This document shows positions 33,573-43,564 of a stretch of DNA of 64,000 bases, one piece after another. Both the position numbers and the translations under genes were made by a program. Source of the stretch: an uncultured Pseudomonadota bacterium (GTDB taxonomy: Bacteria; Myxococcota_A; UBA796; SXON01). The stretch is from assembly GCA_903844155.1 (NCBI GenBank), contig CAIMSU010000224.1, forward strand, positions 1 through 64,000. The letters run 5' to 3'. Below the pieces are notes generated by a model, which made no database searches, was not told the DNA's origin, and was given only the letters and a program-made list of their open reading frames with translations. Numbering within the stretch: position 1 is the first letter of the stretch; each line of letters begins with the position of its first letter.

Positions 33573-34586
33573 TCAACCTCCGAGCTGCTTCTTGAACACG
33601 GGATCGGCCGCAACATTCACGGCTCCCGCAGAATCCCCCGACTCCGCAAGGGCCCGCGCGACCGCGTCCCCCGAGTAGCCGTCCAGCAACGCCTTCGCCG
33701 TCGCCCCATCCTTCGGCGCGATGAGCATGGCGGCGGTCGCCCGCGCGTCGAGGTAGCCGTCCGCCGGGGCGACGGGCTTGATGGTATCGAGGATCTTCGT
33801 GCACGTTGCGCCGTCGCCAGCCGCGCACGCCGTGATCGCGCGTGTGGCCTGCACGCGCCACGCCTGGCCAGCGGGCGGGACCGTGATCGCGTCGAGCAGG
33901 TGTGTGGCGATGTCCGTCTCGCCCACCGACGCCGCGCGCCCGGCCCACAACAGGAGTTGATCGGATCCGTCCTCCCTCGAGTCGGCGTAGGCCTTGACGA
34001 GATCCTCGACCGACCGCACAGCGATCTTCCGTTGTCCCAACGCCCAGAGCGCCTGCGCCTCGGACAAGCCGCCCACGAGCGCGTTCTTGTCGTCCATCAA
34101 CGCCAGATACGCGGTCGCCGTAGCCCCGATGTCCCCGGGTGTGGCCTTGATGCCGTCGAGCAGCGTCTTCGCGGCGTCCCGGTCGCCATCCGCAAGATCC
34201 GCCTCAGCCGCCAGTAGTTTGCCCGCCGGCATCCCCGACGCAGTCGCATATTCCTTGACCTTGTCGAGATCCCCCGTCTTCATCGACAGCATCGCCCGGC
34301 GCAGCTTGATCTCGCCAAGCCGCTCCTTGGCCTGGGGCTCGGCCGCCGCGAGGATGCCGTCCGCCTTCGCGTTCTCGCCCATGAGCATGTGCCCGTAGGA
34401 CGCGCAGATCGCGAGGTCGACGTCCGTCGGCGTCTTGGCCAGCGGCGCGTCACACTTGGCGGCGCCTCCGGCCAGATCGCCGGCTTTGTAGGCCGACTCA
34501 GCGTCCGCGACGACTTTCTTGGAATCGCCAGCGAGCAAGCCCTGAATCACGGAGCAGCCGGTGAGCAGCAGGAAGGTGGTGAGCAA
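33573..34586 (-). CDS. TPR-like lipoprotein, first gene of the transporter locus
   Basis: The 337-residue lipoprotein (lipobox LLLTGC, signal only 11 residues) has Ala- and Asp-rich helical pairs repeating with about 33-residue spacing (SAYKAGDLAGGAAKCDAPLAK, LRRAMLSMKTGDLDKVKEYATA, AEADLADGDRDAAKTLLDGI), typical of TPR solenoids. It is the first gene of the minus-strand unit that runs into the ABC transporter genes. TPR lipoproteins often act as periplasmic scaffolds. The stop precedes the next gene's ATG by two bases, so translation is coupled. Confidence 0.72.
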   Translation of the reverse strand: MLTTFLLLTGCSVIQGLLAGDSKKVVADAESAYKAGDLAGGAAKCDAPLAKTPTDVDLAICASYGHMLMGENAKADGILAAAEPQAKERLGEIKLRRAMLSMKTGDLDKVKEYATASGMPAGKLLAAEADLADGDRDAAKTLLDGIKATPGDIGATATAYLALMDDKNALVGGLSEAQALWALGQRKIAVRSVEDLVKAYADSREDGSDQLLLWAGRAASVGETDIATHLLDAITVPPAGQAWRVQATRAITACAAGDGATCTKILDTIKPVAPADGYLDARATAAMLIAPKDGATAKALLDGYSGDAVARALAESGDSAGAVNVAADPVFKKQLGG

Positions 34587-34662
34587 GGGTTCTGGACTCC
34601 GAATCGCTAAAGTATCCCGCCGGCGCTCTTGACGCGACGGCCCAAAGACGAGGACGTTGCCG

Positions 34663-36438
34663 TCAGAACGACGCTGTGGCGCTCAGCTTGGCGCCGTTGA
34701 ACCCCGGGAGCTGCCGACACTGGCCGCCGGCGCATCGAATCCCGGCCCGGTAGGCCCCATAGAACGCCTTCAACGTAAACGAATCGGTGGGCTTGTACTG
34801 CACCTCCACCGCCCCGTACTCGTCGTTCCCGAGGTCGCCGCCGAGGAACTGCAGGTTCCCCACCGAGGTGACGAGCGGGTTCGACGTGTAGTCGTTGTAG
34901 AGCAGCGCCACCCAGTGGCCGCCGACCTTCACGGCGAGGGTGCCGGAGAAGTCCAGGTAGTCCGTCTGCTGTTGCGCGTTCTTGCCCCAGTGGAACGCCT
35001 GCCCGCTCGGCGCGATCTCGACGCTGACTGGCCCGGCGATCGGCACGGTGAGCGTCGCGTCGAGGTGCGCGAGGCGGTCCGCCCCGTAGTCGGTGCCGTC
35101 GGCCCCAGGTTCGCGGCGATCAAGCCGGAATCCGCCGTTGAGGATCAGGTGGCTGTCGCCATGCGCCCAGGTCACGCCGGCGACGGTGTGCGTGATGTTC
35201 TCGGGGGTGGCGTTGAAGTGCAGGCCTCCGGTCTCGCCGTCGTGGAACACCGCCTCGGAGATGTAGGGCGTGAGCGTGTCGGCACCGGCCCCGAGCCGAA
35301 AGTCCGCGCGCGCTCGGGCGCCTTCGAGGTCGTTGGAGTTCACCGCCGCGGTGCTGTCCTCGGTGATGACGCGCTCATACTCAAGCGTGGGCCCGGCCGC
35401 GAACTCGTAGTTGTCGGGGGTGGCGAAGGTGTTGAGGATCTCGGTGTTCTTCTGGACCTTTCCCTCCACAAGGAGGGTCACGACACCGGGGTACGCCGCG
35501 CCAGAGACGTAGACCTCACCGCCGCTCTTCGCCGCCAGATCGGTCGCGATGTAGTCAAAATAGTCGCCTTCGACGAAGTAATCCACGCCGCCGACCCCCA
35601 ACGCCTCCACCGTCGCCCCGCCGACGGCGGTGTCGATCGGCTGGTCGTAGGTGGTCAGCGCGTTCATCGTCGGATCCTCGGCACGCGCGAACTGGTAGAT
35701 CACGCCATGGGCGCCGAGATTGACCGGTCCGAGGCCGAAGATGTCCGCCCGCGCGCCCGTGATCGCGTGGTTCCGGCCGAGGTGCAGGCCGATGTTGGGG
35801 TTCTCCAGCGCGATCTGCTGGGGGTTGGTGATGCCGGTGAACGCGGTGAGGTCGATCTTCCCGGCGTGCAGCAGGCCGGAGACGCCGCGGATCGAGGTGT
35901 CCACGTCGATGTCCGTGTTCTTGTTGATGTTCACGGCGATGCCGCGCCCGAAGGACTCGTAGGAATCCCCAAGGGTGACCGTGCCGGCCCTGGCCCGGCC
36001 GACGGCCGTCACCTTCTCCATCTGGAACGCCGCGTCTGGGAAGGGCGACACGAGGTCCGTATAGAGCTGGCGCTCATGGTAGAGCGTGCCGTCGAGGATG
36101 TAGCGGTTGGCGAACAGCGCCACGGCGTCGCCCGAGAGCGAGACGGTCCAATGCGCGTTTCCGCCGGTCAGGTCGAGGCGGTTGACGGCCTCGATGTAGT
36201 CGAGGACGCTGCGATCCTCGAAATTAGGGAGCTTCTCCGCGACGTGCGTGTAGCGGACGCGCAGGTCCTCGGTGCCGCTCGTGCCACCGCCGGCGAGGTT
36301 CGGGCCCGACGCGTCGACCGGCGGCGCCTCCGGCGCGCTCCCGCCGAGCGGGTCGGGGTCCTCGGCACGGGCGCAAACCGGGAGCAGAAGCCCGATCAAG
36401 GCCAGAAAGCACGCGGGGCGCAGGGTCTTGGCGCCCAC
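34663..36438 (-). CDS. DUF6029-like outer-membrane barrel protein
   Basis: This 591-residue protein has a signal peptide (MGAKTLRPACFLALIGLLLPVCARA) and a long beta-barrel pattern. Strands such as LRVRYTHVAEKL, HWTVSLSGDAVALFANRY, NLGAHGVIYQF and DYLDFSGTLAVKV run to a C-terminal aromatic end (LSATASF), the usual assembly signal. The RGIAVNINKNTDIDVDTSIRGV segment matches what I know of DUF6029 barrels. A CAGGQC (CX4C) pair sits in the last hairpin near the C-terminus. It starts two bases after the stop of a TlpA thioredoxin, so the two are co-translated. Confidence 0.75.
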   Translation of the reverse strand: MGAKTLRPACFLALIGLLLPVCARAEDPDPLGGSAPEAPPVDASGPNLAGGGTSGTEDLRVRYTHVAEKLPNFEDRSVLDYIEAVNRLDLTGGNAHWTVSLSGDAVALFANRYILDGTLYHERQLYTDLVSPFPDAAFQMEKVTAVGRARAGTVTLGDSYESFGRGIAVNINKNTDIDVDTSIRGVSGLLHAGKIDLTAFTGITNPQQIALENPNIGLHLGRNHAITGARADIFGLGPVNLGAHGVIYQFARAEDPTMNALTTYDQPIDTAVGGATVEALGVGGVDYFVEGDYFDYIATDLAAKSGGEVYVSGAAYPGVVTLLVEGKVQKNTEILNTFATPDNYEFAAGPTLEYERVITEDSTAAVNSNDLEGARARADFRLGAGADTLTPYISEAVFHDGETGGLHFNATPENITHTVAGVTWAHGDSHLILNGGFRLDRREPGADGTDYGADRLAHLDATLTVPIAGPVSVEIAPSGQAFHWGKNAQQQTDYLDFSGTLAVKVGGHWVALLYNDYTSNPLVTSVGNLQFLGGDLGNDEYGAVEVQYKPTDSFTLKAFYGAYRAGIRCAGGQCRQLPGFNGAKLSATASF

Positions 36439-36440
36439 GA

Positions 36441-36956
36441 TCAGGGCTGGCCGAGGAGCGCCGTTACCGCGGCCTGGACCTTCACCTCATCCCCCGCGTT
36501 GTAACCGGAGAACACCGTAGCGATGTTTCCAGCCTTGTCGACGACGACAGTGTACGGGAGCGTCTTGGCGGGGTCGTACTGGCTGACGACCGCGCTGTCC
36601 TTGTCCTGGAGCACCGGGTAGGTGATGCCGAGGCTCATGGCGACGGGCTTCACCTGGGACGAGGACCGCGCGTCGTCTGCGGAGATACCGATGACCACGA
36701 GGCCCTTCGCACCGAGCTCGGTGTACATCGCCTGCAGGTGCGGGATCTCGATCTTGCACGGCCCGCACCACGTGGCCCAGAAGTCGAGGACCACGACCTT
36801 TCCCTTGTATTGGGAGAGGGTCTGCGTGACATTGTTGAGGTCGCGCAGGGAAAAATCGGGCGCGGCCTTGCCGGCGGCGGAGGCTGATCCGGTGGCGACG
36901 AGGCCAGCGACGAGGACGAGGGCGCCGACGGCGCGGGAGGTGGCGGGCACGGGCAC
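36441..36956 (-). CDS. TlpA/ResA-type thioredoxin, secreted
   Basis: The 171-residue protein has a signal peptide (MPVPATSRAVGALVLVAGLVATGSASA) and a thioredoxin fold of the TlpA/ResA type: DFSLRDLNNVTQTLSQYKG, active site FWATWCGPCKIEIP and the cis-Pro loop LPYTVVVDKAGNIA. It should reduce disulfides or move electrons in the periplasm. Its partner is most likely the co-translated barrel protein, which carries a CX4C pair. The ATG at 36956 gives a normal leader. It diverges from the sigma-54 regulator gene, with 118 bp between their starts. Confidence 0.92.
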   Translation of the reverse strand: MPVPATSRAVGALVLVAGLVATGSASAAGKAAPDFSLRDLNNVTQTLSQYKGKVVVLDFWATWCGPCKIEIPHLQAMYTELGAKGLVVIGISADDARSSSQVKPVAMSLGITYPVLQDKDSAVVSQYDPAKTLPYTVVVDKAGNIATVFSGYNAGDEVKVQAAVTALLGQP

Positions 36957-37074
36957 GAGGACTCCGGGGACGGGAGAGGACGCCGCAGGCGCGAAGACGG
37001 CTGGCGGTCCCGATCATAACCGGAGGACCCGCAAAATAGTCCCAGCCGGCTCACCAAGTCGTTAGCCAACGCCG

Positions 37075-38436
<1,362 letters not shown>

Positions 38437-38507
38437 TTACCGCGGAAGCGACACTCTCGCGGGCACGTGAAAGACCGTCGGCGGACGACGACGCGGCACG
38501 TCTGCCA

Positions 38508-39572
38508 TCAGGACCCCTTCCGTTCGATCTGGAGTTGCCGGTTGCCCGTCGACGCGATGGGCCGGTTCAGGACGATGCCGCGGCCGGCCAGCTTCCCCTC
38601 CTGGTAGTCCGAGTCGCGCCTGAAGCCGCTGCTCCGGACGTTGCGTATGTGGGGATGAAGCTGCTCAAACACCGCGTTCACGCCAGGGTCGCCGACCCAG
38701 ACCAGGCCGGTCTCCGCGTGTCGCGTCGCCTGTTCGTTGAGCTTCTGGAAGAACCCGAGGTAGGCCCCCGCGCGAAAGCGCGCGAGCGCGGTTCGGGTGT
38801 GGCCGACGCCGTGTTGCTCCCACAGCCGCAGGGTCGTCGTCTGCAGAAAACCATGGACGTACACCGCCATCTCCACGTTCTCCCTCGTCCCGCAGATCTC
38901 CAGCACCGTCCCCCACGCCGCCCGCTCGACGAGGAACGCCGGGATCCACAGGCCACGCACGAAGAAGTGCTTGGAGAGGATGCCGCCGAGCGTCTTCTCC
39001 TCCTCGGAGTGCCGCAGCGCCGCCTCCCCAACCGTCTGCACCGCTACGCGATCGGCCGTAGTGCCGCTGATATCGAGGTTGTATCGGAGCAGTAATGCCT
39101 GCGCCGCGTTCATCGCCGCCTCGGCCTCGTGCTGGTTCGCGCTCGTCGCCAGCGCCAGCAGCTTGCGGACGCGCTCGACGATCCGCGGCGTCCCAGGCTC
39201 CGAACCGCCGCCTGGCTCGGGCGTCCCGCTAGCCCGCGCGTCGATGCCAAAACGCCCGCAGACCGCCTGGAACGTGGGCCCGTGCGGGCTCTCCTCGCGC
39301 ACGTGGTAGACCTCGTCGACGAACTGGTGGGCCATCTCGTGGAGCAGCACCTCGCGCACCGCCGTCCACGGGGATTGGGCGACAAATGCGCGATCAAGCT
39401 GGATGGATCGGCCGAGCGACGACCAGAGCCCCAGGTTGCCCCCGCGCTCGTCCGGCCGGCCCATGAGGCCGAACACAGGCGCGCGAAGCGCGCCCCGAAA
39501 CCGATCATGGTTCAGGTTGACCCACTCCCTGGAGACCGCGCCGAGCAACGCACGCTCCAGCGCAGGGGTCAT
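38508..39572 (-). CDS. SprT-like metalloprotease domain fused to DUF2786
   Basis: The 354-residue product begins with a SprT-like zinc metallopeptidase domain: LLHEMAHQF (HExxH at residues 78-82) with a third histidine candidate at about 97. From about residue 130 the sequence becomes DUF2786-like (RIVERVRKLLALATSANQHEAEAAMNAAQALLLRYNLD), and a longer C-terminal region follows. SprT-like proteins can cleave DNA-protein crosslinks, but bacterial members are poorly characterised, and the DUF2786 role is unknown. Its ATG overlaps the stop of the VWA lipoprotein gene (ATGA), an odd coupling of cytoplasmic and exported products. Confidence 0.85.
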   Translation of the reverse strand: MTPALERALLGAVSREWVNLNHDRFRGALRAPVFGLMGRPDERGGNLGLWSSLGRSIQLDRAFVAQSPWTAVREVLLHEMAHQFVDEVYHVREESPHGPTFQAVCGRFGIDARASGTPEPGGGSEPGTPRIVERVRKLLALATSANQHEAEAAMNAAQALLLRYNLDISGTTADRVAVQTVGEAALRHSEEEKTLGGILSKHFFVRGLWIPAFLVERAAWGTVLEICGTRENVEMAVYVHGFLQTTTLRLWEQHGVGHTRTALARFRAGAYLGFFQKLNEQATRHAETGLVWVGDPGVNAVFEQLHPHIRNVRSSGFRRDSDYQEGKLAGRGIVLNRPIASTGNRQLQIERKGS

Positions 39573-40636
39573 GACCCGCCGGTGTCCACCGTGGTCGCCA
39601 GGTTGCCGGCGAACGTGTAGTGGACGGTGATCTCGGCGCCACGGGGCGGCACGGCGGCGCCGTGGAAGACGATGGAGGCGGAGGTCTGGTCAGCGGCCTC
39701 CTCGTAGGTCCAGCCGTTCGTCGCGTCCTCGACCTCGTCGGCGGTCACCTCGTTGCCATCGGCATCGTTGACGTGGACGGCGATGCTGCCGTCATCCTGC
39801 GCGAGGTAGGTGAGCGCGAACGTGTCGAGAACGCCGGCCGCGATCAATCCGAGCGAATCCATGATGCCGGTGTAGTCGGCATCGCAGATGTTGGCGCGTA
39901 CGCCGCCGATCATCTGGATGGCGGTCGCGTAGCGCTTGCCCGGAACAGCGGTGCTGCATCCGTCCACGGCGTCCGGCCCGATGATGCCGGAGAACGTCAA
40001 CTGCCCAGGAGATCCCTTCTTGATCTCGCGGAACTGGGAGACGAGGTCGGGGATCGGGGTGAGCTTGCTGTACTGGGTGTAGCAATCGTCGCCCGTCGAG
40101 GTCGGCCCGAGCGCGCCGTTGTCCGAGCAGTCGTTCTCATCGCTCACGACGACGATGGCGAGGCTCGCTTCGTCGCGGAGAAAGCCGATATTGGCCTGCT
40201 GCGACATCGGCGGCGTGAGCGCCTCGGCCGCGGCCTGCATGCCCTTCTCCTGGTCGGATCCGCCGGTCCCAACCTGCACCTGCGAGGCGAAGAGCTGCTG
40301 GTACCCCGGAGTCGCGCTGCTCGCGTAGGGACCCACGAGCGCCGCAGCCTTTGGATTGGTTGACGAGAGGTCGGTCGTGACGACGCCGATGTGGAAATCC
40401 ATGCCCGTGCTCTCGAGATGCCCGATGAACGAGGCGGCGCCGTTCGCGACCGCCGTCTGCTCCTGCACCATCGACGTGGAATTGTCGACGATCCAGAGGA
40501 TGTCGACCTCGTTGGAGGGGGCCTGCTGGAAGACCTCGGTCTTGGTGATGACGTTGTACTTCTGGTCTTGGCAGCCAACCGCGAGAGCGAGGATCGGGAG
40601 CGCAGCAGGGATGAGACGGGAGGCGAATGAGCGCAC
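39569..40636 (-). CDS. VWA-domain lipoprotein
   Basis: The 355-residue lipoprotein starts at a GTG (40636) with CGGAG upstream and has a lipobox LALAVGC (Cys near 22). A von Willebrand factor A domain follows: VDILWIVDNSTSM (MIDAS DxSxS at about residues 45-53), IGVVTTDLSS and VVSDENDCSDN. This arrangement is typical of myxobacterial surface VWA lipoproteins. The C-terminal 110 residues form an extra beta-rich domain (IAVHVNDADGNEVTADEVEDATNGW). It sits 63 bp behind the Ser/Thr kinase gene in the same direction. Metal-dependent ligand binding is probable; the partner is unknown. Confidence 0.88.
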   Translation of the reverse strand: MRSFASRLIPAALPILALAVGCQDQKYNVITKTEVFQQAPSNEVDILWIVDNSTSMVQEQTAVANGAASFIGHLESTGMDFHIGVVTTDLSSTNPKAAALVGPYASSATPGYQQLFASQVQVGTGGSDQEKGMQAAAEALTPPMSQQANIGFLRDEASLAIVVVSDENDCSDNGALGPTSTGDDCYTQYSKLTPIPDLVSQFREIKKGSPGQLTFSGIIGPDAVDGCSTAVPGKRYATAIQMIGGVRANICDADYTGIMDSLGLIAAGVLDTFALTYLAQDDGSIAVHVNDADGNEVTADEVEDATNGWTYEEAADQTSASIVFHGAAVPPRGAEITVHYTFAGNLATTVDTGGS

Positions 40637-40699
40637 GGGGACTCCGTTACAGGATGTACAAACGTACCGGGGATCAGGGGCCGACGGCAACGGATCTTG

Positions 40700-42397
40700 T
40701 CAAGGTTTCAACAGCAGCGGCGCTTTCAAGCCCGTGCACGCGAGGTTGCCGTCCTTGCCGGTGGTGCACGCCAGCGAAACCCCCGCATCGGGCACCGCGA
40801 GCACCGCGTGCTGGGCGGGTTTTCCGACCAGCTTCATCGTGAGGGTGTAGCTGTTCGCCGCCACCTTCGCGCTCAGCGTGTCGTGCCCTTCGGCGGCACG
40901 CGTGGTGCCGGAGTCCAGGTGGATCCACTGAACCGCGGCGTCCGGCGCCGTGATCTGCACCGGCGCCGTACCGCCGGAGGCGAGCACGGGGACTGGCGTT
41001 GGCGTTGGCGTTGGCGCGGGGGCGACGACGGGCGACGATGGCGTCATCACATAAAAGCCAGCCCCCACCGCGGCCGTGATCACGAGCCCCAGCATCACCA
41101 GCGCGAACCCAGCCACGCCTACCCAGAGCCAGATCGACGACCCCTGCGCGGGCTCCTCGTCCTCGTCCGGCGGGGGCTTCCGGGTGGGCGGTGGGCTGGG
41201 CGGGATGTAGACGGGCCGCTGCGGAAAAAGCGCGTCCGCCGACGGGTTGGCGCGTTGGACCGTCGCCTCCTCGCCCCAGTCCTCCGGTGGGCCGATGGTC
41301 TCGTTCGTCGCCGCGCTTGTCGGGCGATCTTCCTCGGGAACCGCCGTTGAGCGAGCGCTGGACTTCGGCCGTACCGGCTTGGCCGCGCCAGCCGCCTCGG
41401 GCAGTACGTTGAGCACAAAGCGCGTGCCCGACAGCGCGCCGCCGCCCGTCGCCCCGTGCAGCGCCTTGGACAGCCGCGCAACGTGCTCTTGCGCGAACGT
41501 TTCGAGCGTCGGCCCGCTCGCCTGATCCGCAAACGCCCGCAGCAGCTTCTGGACCTCCGAGATGGGCGGCCGATGTGACGCCTCACCCGAGACCATGCGC
41601 AGGATCGCGTCGCGCAGCGCCCGATCCCACTCGGCGTTGGGCATCGAGAGGTCGCCGAGGCGGGCGACGTGGTGGACGAGCGCCTCGTCGTGCTCGGCGA
41701 GATCGAGCGGCAGGAGCGGCAGCCATTCGCCCCGGAGGAGTTCAAGCAGCGTCAAGCCCAGCGCGTACACGTCGCTCGCGATCTCCCCGCGATCCCCCTC
41801 GCGGCGCTCTGGAGACATGTACTTCAGGCTCCCGAATCGCAGAGCACCGGTCTGTGCGCTGCGCTGCTGGCTCGACCGGGCGGTGCCAAAATCGAGCACC
41901 TTGACCTCGCCCTCCACGCTCACCATGATGTTGGAGGGCTTGATGTCGCGGTGGACAACGTGCAACGGGCCGTCGAGGCCGTAGGGCACGCGGTTGTGGG
42001 CGGCGTCGAGCGCGGACGCCGTCGCCGAGCAGATTTCGAGGATCGCGCGCGGCGGTGGCTGGCGGCGCTCCTTGTTCAGCGCGTCCACGAGCTGCTTCAG
42101 GTCCAGCCCGTCGACGAATTCCATGATGATCGCCAGCTGGCCATCGATCTCGGCGAGGTCCTCGACCCGCAGGATGTTCTTGTGACGCAATCTTGCAAGC
42201 AGCCGCGCTTCGTCTCGCGTCCGGTTGAGGATCTCCGCCGATTCCGACCATTGCTCCCGCAGGATCTTCACCGCGACGATGCGCTCGATCCCGCCCGGCG
42301 CCCGCGCTTCCGCGAGGTAGAGCCGCGCGAAGGTCCCGGACGAGAGCTCGTGCACCAGCACGATCTCAAGGTTCCGGGAAGCGCTCTGGGACTCCAT
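40700..42397 (-). CDS. Transmembrane Ser/Thr protein kinase with PEGA-like C-terminus
   Basis: The 565-residue protein has an N-terminal eukaryotic-like kinase domain with Lys44 (VAVK), catalytic loop HRDIKPSN (149-156), DFG (169-171) and a YMSPE activation segment (193-197), all intact. A long acidic and Pro-rich juxtamembrane linker follows, then one membrane helix (IWLWVGVAGFALVMLGLVITAAV). The extracytoplasmic domain starts with a TPTPTP run and has PEGA-like strands (GHDTLSAKVAANSYTLTMKLVG). This is the standard layout for myxobacterial STPKs. The start is the ATG at 42397; it diverges from the small repeat protein gene. Confidence 0.95.
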   Translation of the reverse strand: MESQSASRNLEIVLVHELSSGTFARLYLAEARAPGGIERIVAVKILREQWSESAEILNRTRDEARLLARLRHKNILRVEDLAEIDGQLAIIMEFVDGLDLKQLVDALNKERRQPPPRAILEICSATASALDAAHNRVPYGLDGPLHVVHRDIKPSNIMVSVEGEVKVLDFGTARSSQQRSAQTGALRFGSLKYMSPERREGDRGEIASDVYALGLTLLELLRGEWLPLLPLDLAEHDEALVHHVARLGDLSMPNAEWDRALRDAILRMVSGEASHRPPISEVQKLLRAFADQASGPTLETFAQEHVARLSKALHGATGGGALSGTRFVLNVLPEAAGAAKPVRPKSSARSTAVPEEDRPTSAATNETIGPPEDWGEEATVQRANPSADALFPQRPVYIPPSPPPTRKPPPDEDEEPAQGSSIWLWVGVAGFALVMLGLVITAAVGAGFYVMTPSSPVVAPAPTPTPTPVPVLASGGTAPVQITAPDAAVQWIHLDSGTTRAAEGHDTLSAKVAANSYTLTMKLVGKPAQHAVLAVPDAGVSLACTTGKDGNLACTGLKAPLLLKP

Positions 42398-42470
42398 CGC
42401 CGCGCCTTATCCCAGTCCCGCCCCGTCGCGATATATTGGACTGCACCGCGTCCCCTGCGGAGCCGCCATT

Positions 42471-42950
42471 GTGGAGCAGCGAATCAAGATGAGCCTCGAC
42501 CGGGAATCGGAAGAGTTGGAACGCGCCTATCCGGGCATCCTTGCCCGACTCGACGTGGAGCCGTTGGATCGGCTCGCTCGGGAATATCGTCTGCCGAAGG
42601 GCGCACTTTACCAGGCTCGCGACCGGCTCCGTCGGCTGCGCGCGGTGGCGCCGGTCGCGCGCCCCGAGCCCCGAGTGGTGGCTCCGGAGCCCCAGCCGGC
42701 CGCGCCTCCGACCAGCAAGGACCCGGCGTTGCAGTACGGCCTTGAGCGCGCGTACCCAGGCATCACCAACGCGCTCTCGCGGCGCGACGACGTCGAGGTC
42801 GCCGTCCAGTTCGGCATCTCGCTGCAGGCCATCGCCCGCATTCGCGAGGTCCTTGGCGTCGAACGCGTTGAGGTCGCCCGCAACGCGCCCGAGCCGTCGC
42901 GATCGACCGCACGCGCACTGCCTACCCGCCTCGTCGCCTCCAGCGACTGA
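42471..42950 (+). CDS. Small protein with duplicated ERAYPGI helical motif
   Basis: The 159-residue product has no signal peptide. It holds two copies of a 35-40-residue unit: ERAYPGILARLDVEPLDRLAREYRLPKGALYQARDRL (about 18-53) and ERAYPGITNALSRRDDVEVAVQFGISLQAIARIREVL (about 92-128). They are separated by a Pro/Ala-rich linker. Each unit looks like three helices with a helix-turn-helix-like end, so DNA or protein binding is possible, but no family is recognised. GTG at 42471 with GGAG upstream. It diverges from the kinase gene and converges with the CBM9-like gene. Confidence 0.62.
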   Translation: MEQRIKMSLDRESEELERAYPGILARLDVEPLDRLAREYRLPKGALYQARDRLRRLRAVAPVARPEPRVVAPEPQPAAPPTSKDPALQYGLERAYPGITNALSRRDDVEVAVQFGISLQAIARIREVLGVERVEVARNAPEPSRSTARALPTRLVASSD

Positions 42951-42955
42951 GCCCG

Positions 42956-43564
42956 TCACCGCCCCAGCGTGACCGTCGCCGACCAGGCGCCGCAGCGCTG
43001 CTTCCCATCCCGGGGCGTGTCACACCGTGCCACGGCAATCGGCACGTCGCTCGCCCCAGTCGAGAGATCGAGCGACGCCAACGGAATCCCGGCCTCCACG
43101 ACCCACTCCTCATCGTCGGACTTCGGGTCATCAATGATCCCGTCCAGGTCGACGAGCGCGACGCCGCCCTCGACGGGAGGGGTGATGTGGCCGAGCGGAT
43201 CGAACTGCAGGGTCCTGCCAGCGACCGTCACCTCAAAATGGTCGGTGGAACGGACGTCTACGTCGGCGGCGTACAGCCCGATGAGCAGGCGGCTGTCATC
43301 AACCATCAGCCTGGCCTGGGAGAACGGGCGCGCGGGCCCGCCGTCATCGCCGACGAGCTGACCGGTGAGCGCGGTGTCGTTCCAATCCCGTTCATGCCAG
43401 GCGCCATCCACGACGATCGCGGTGGTTGGGCGTGGGACGACGAGAGGCCCTGTTGATCCTGTGTGAAGCGCGATCGCTCGCGCACCGACCACTACGGTTG
43501 CGAGCGTGAGAAGCGCGATGCAAGTTGCCGCGACTGGCGAAAGCGCTGCGCCGCGACCGGTCAC
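42956..43564 (-). CDS. Membrane-anchored CBM9/DOMON-like protein
   Basis: The 202-residue protein has an N-terminal hydrophobic segment (VAATCIALLTLATVVVGARAIA) that acts as signal or anchor. The rest is a carbohydrate-binding-family-9-like sandwich. Indicative pieces are VDGAWHERDWNDTALTGQLVGD, LMVDDSRLLIGLYAADVDV, WVVEAGIPLASL and a Cys pair (ARCDT, QRCGAW). CBM9-like domains bind sugars or act as heme-binding DOMON domains, but the ligand residues are not obvious here. The ATG overlaps the upstream phosphoesterase stop. Confidence 0.75.
   Translation of the reverse strand: MTGRGAALSPVAATCIALLTLATVVVGARAIALHTGSTGPLVVPRPTTAIVVDGAWHERDWNDTALTGQLVGDDGGPARPFSQARLMVDDSRLLIGLYAADVDVRSTDHFEVTVAGRTLQFDPLGHITPPVEGGVALVDLDGIIDDPKSDDEEWVVEAGIPLASLDLSTGASDVPIAVARCDTPRDGKQRCGAWSATVTLGR

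Noticed and set aside
34657-36504. Plus-strand open frame of 615 codons
   Set aside because: Antisense to the barrel gene at 34663; the barrel strand has signal peptide and aromatic C-terminus.
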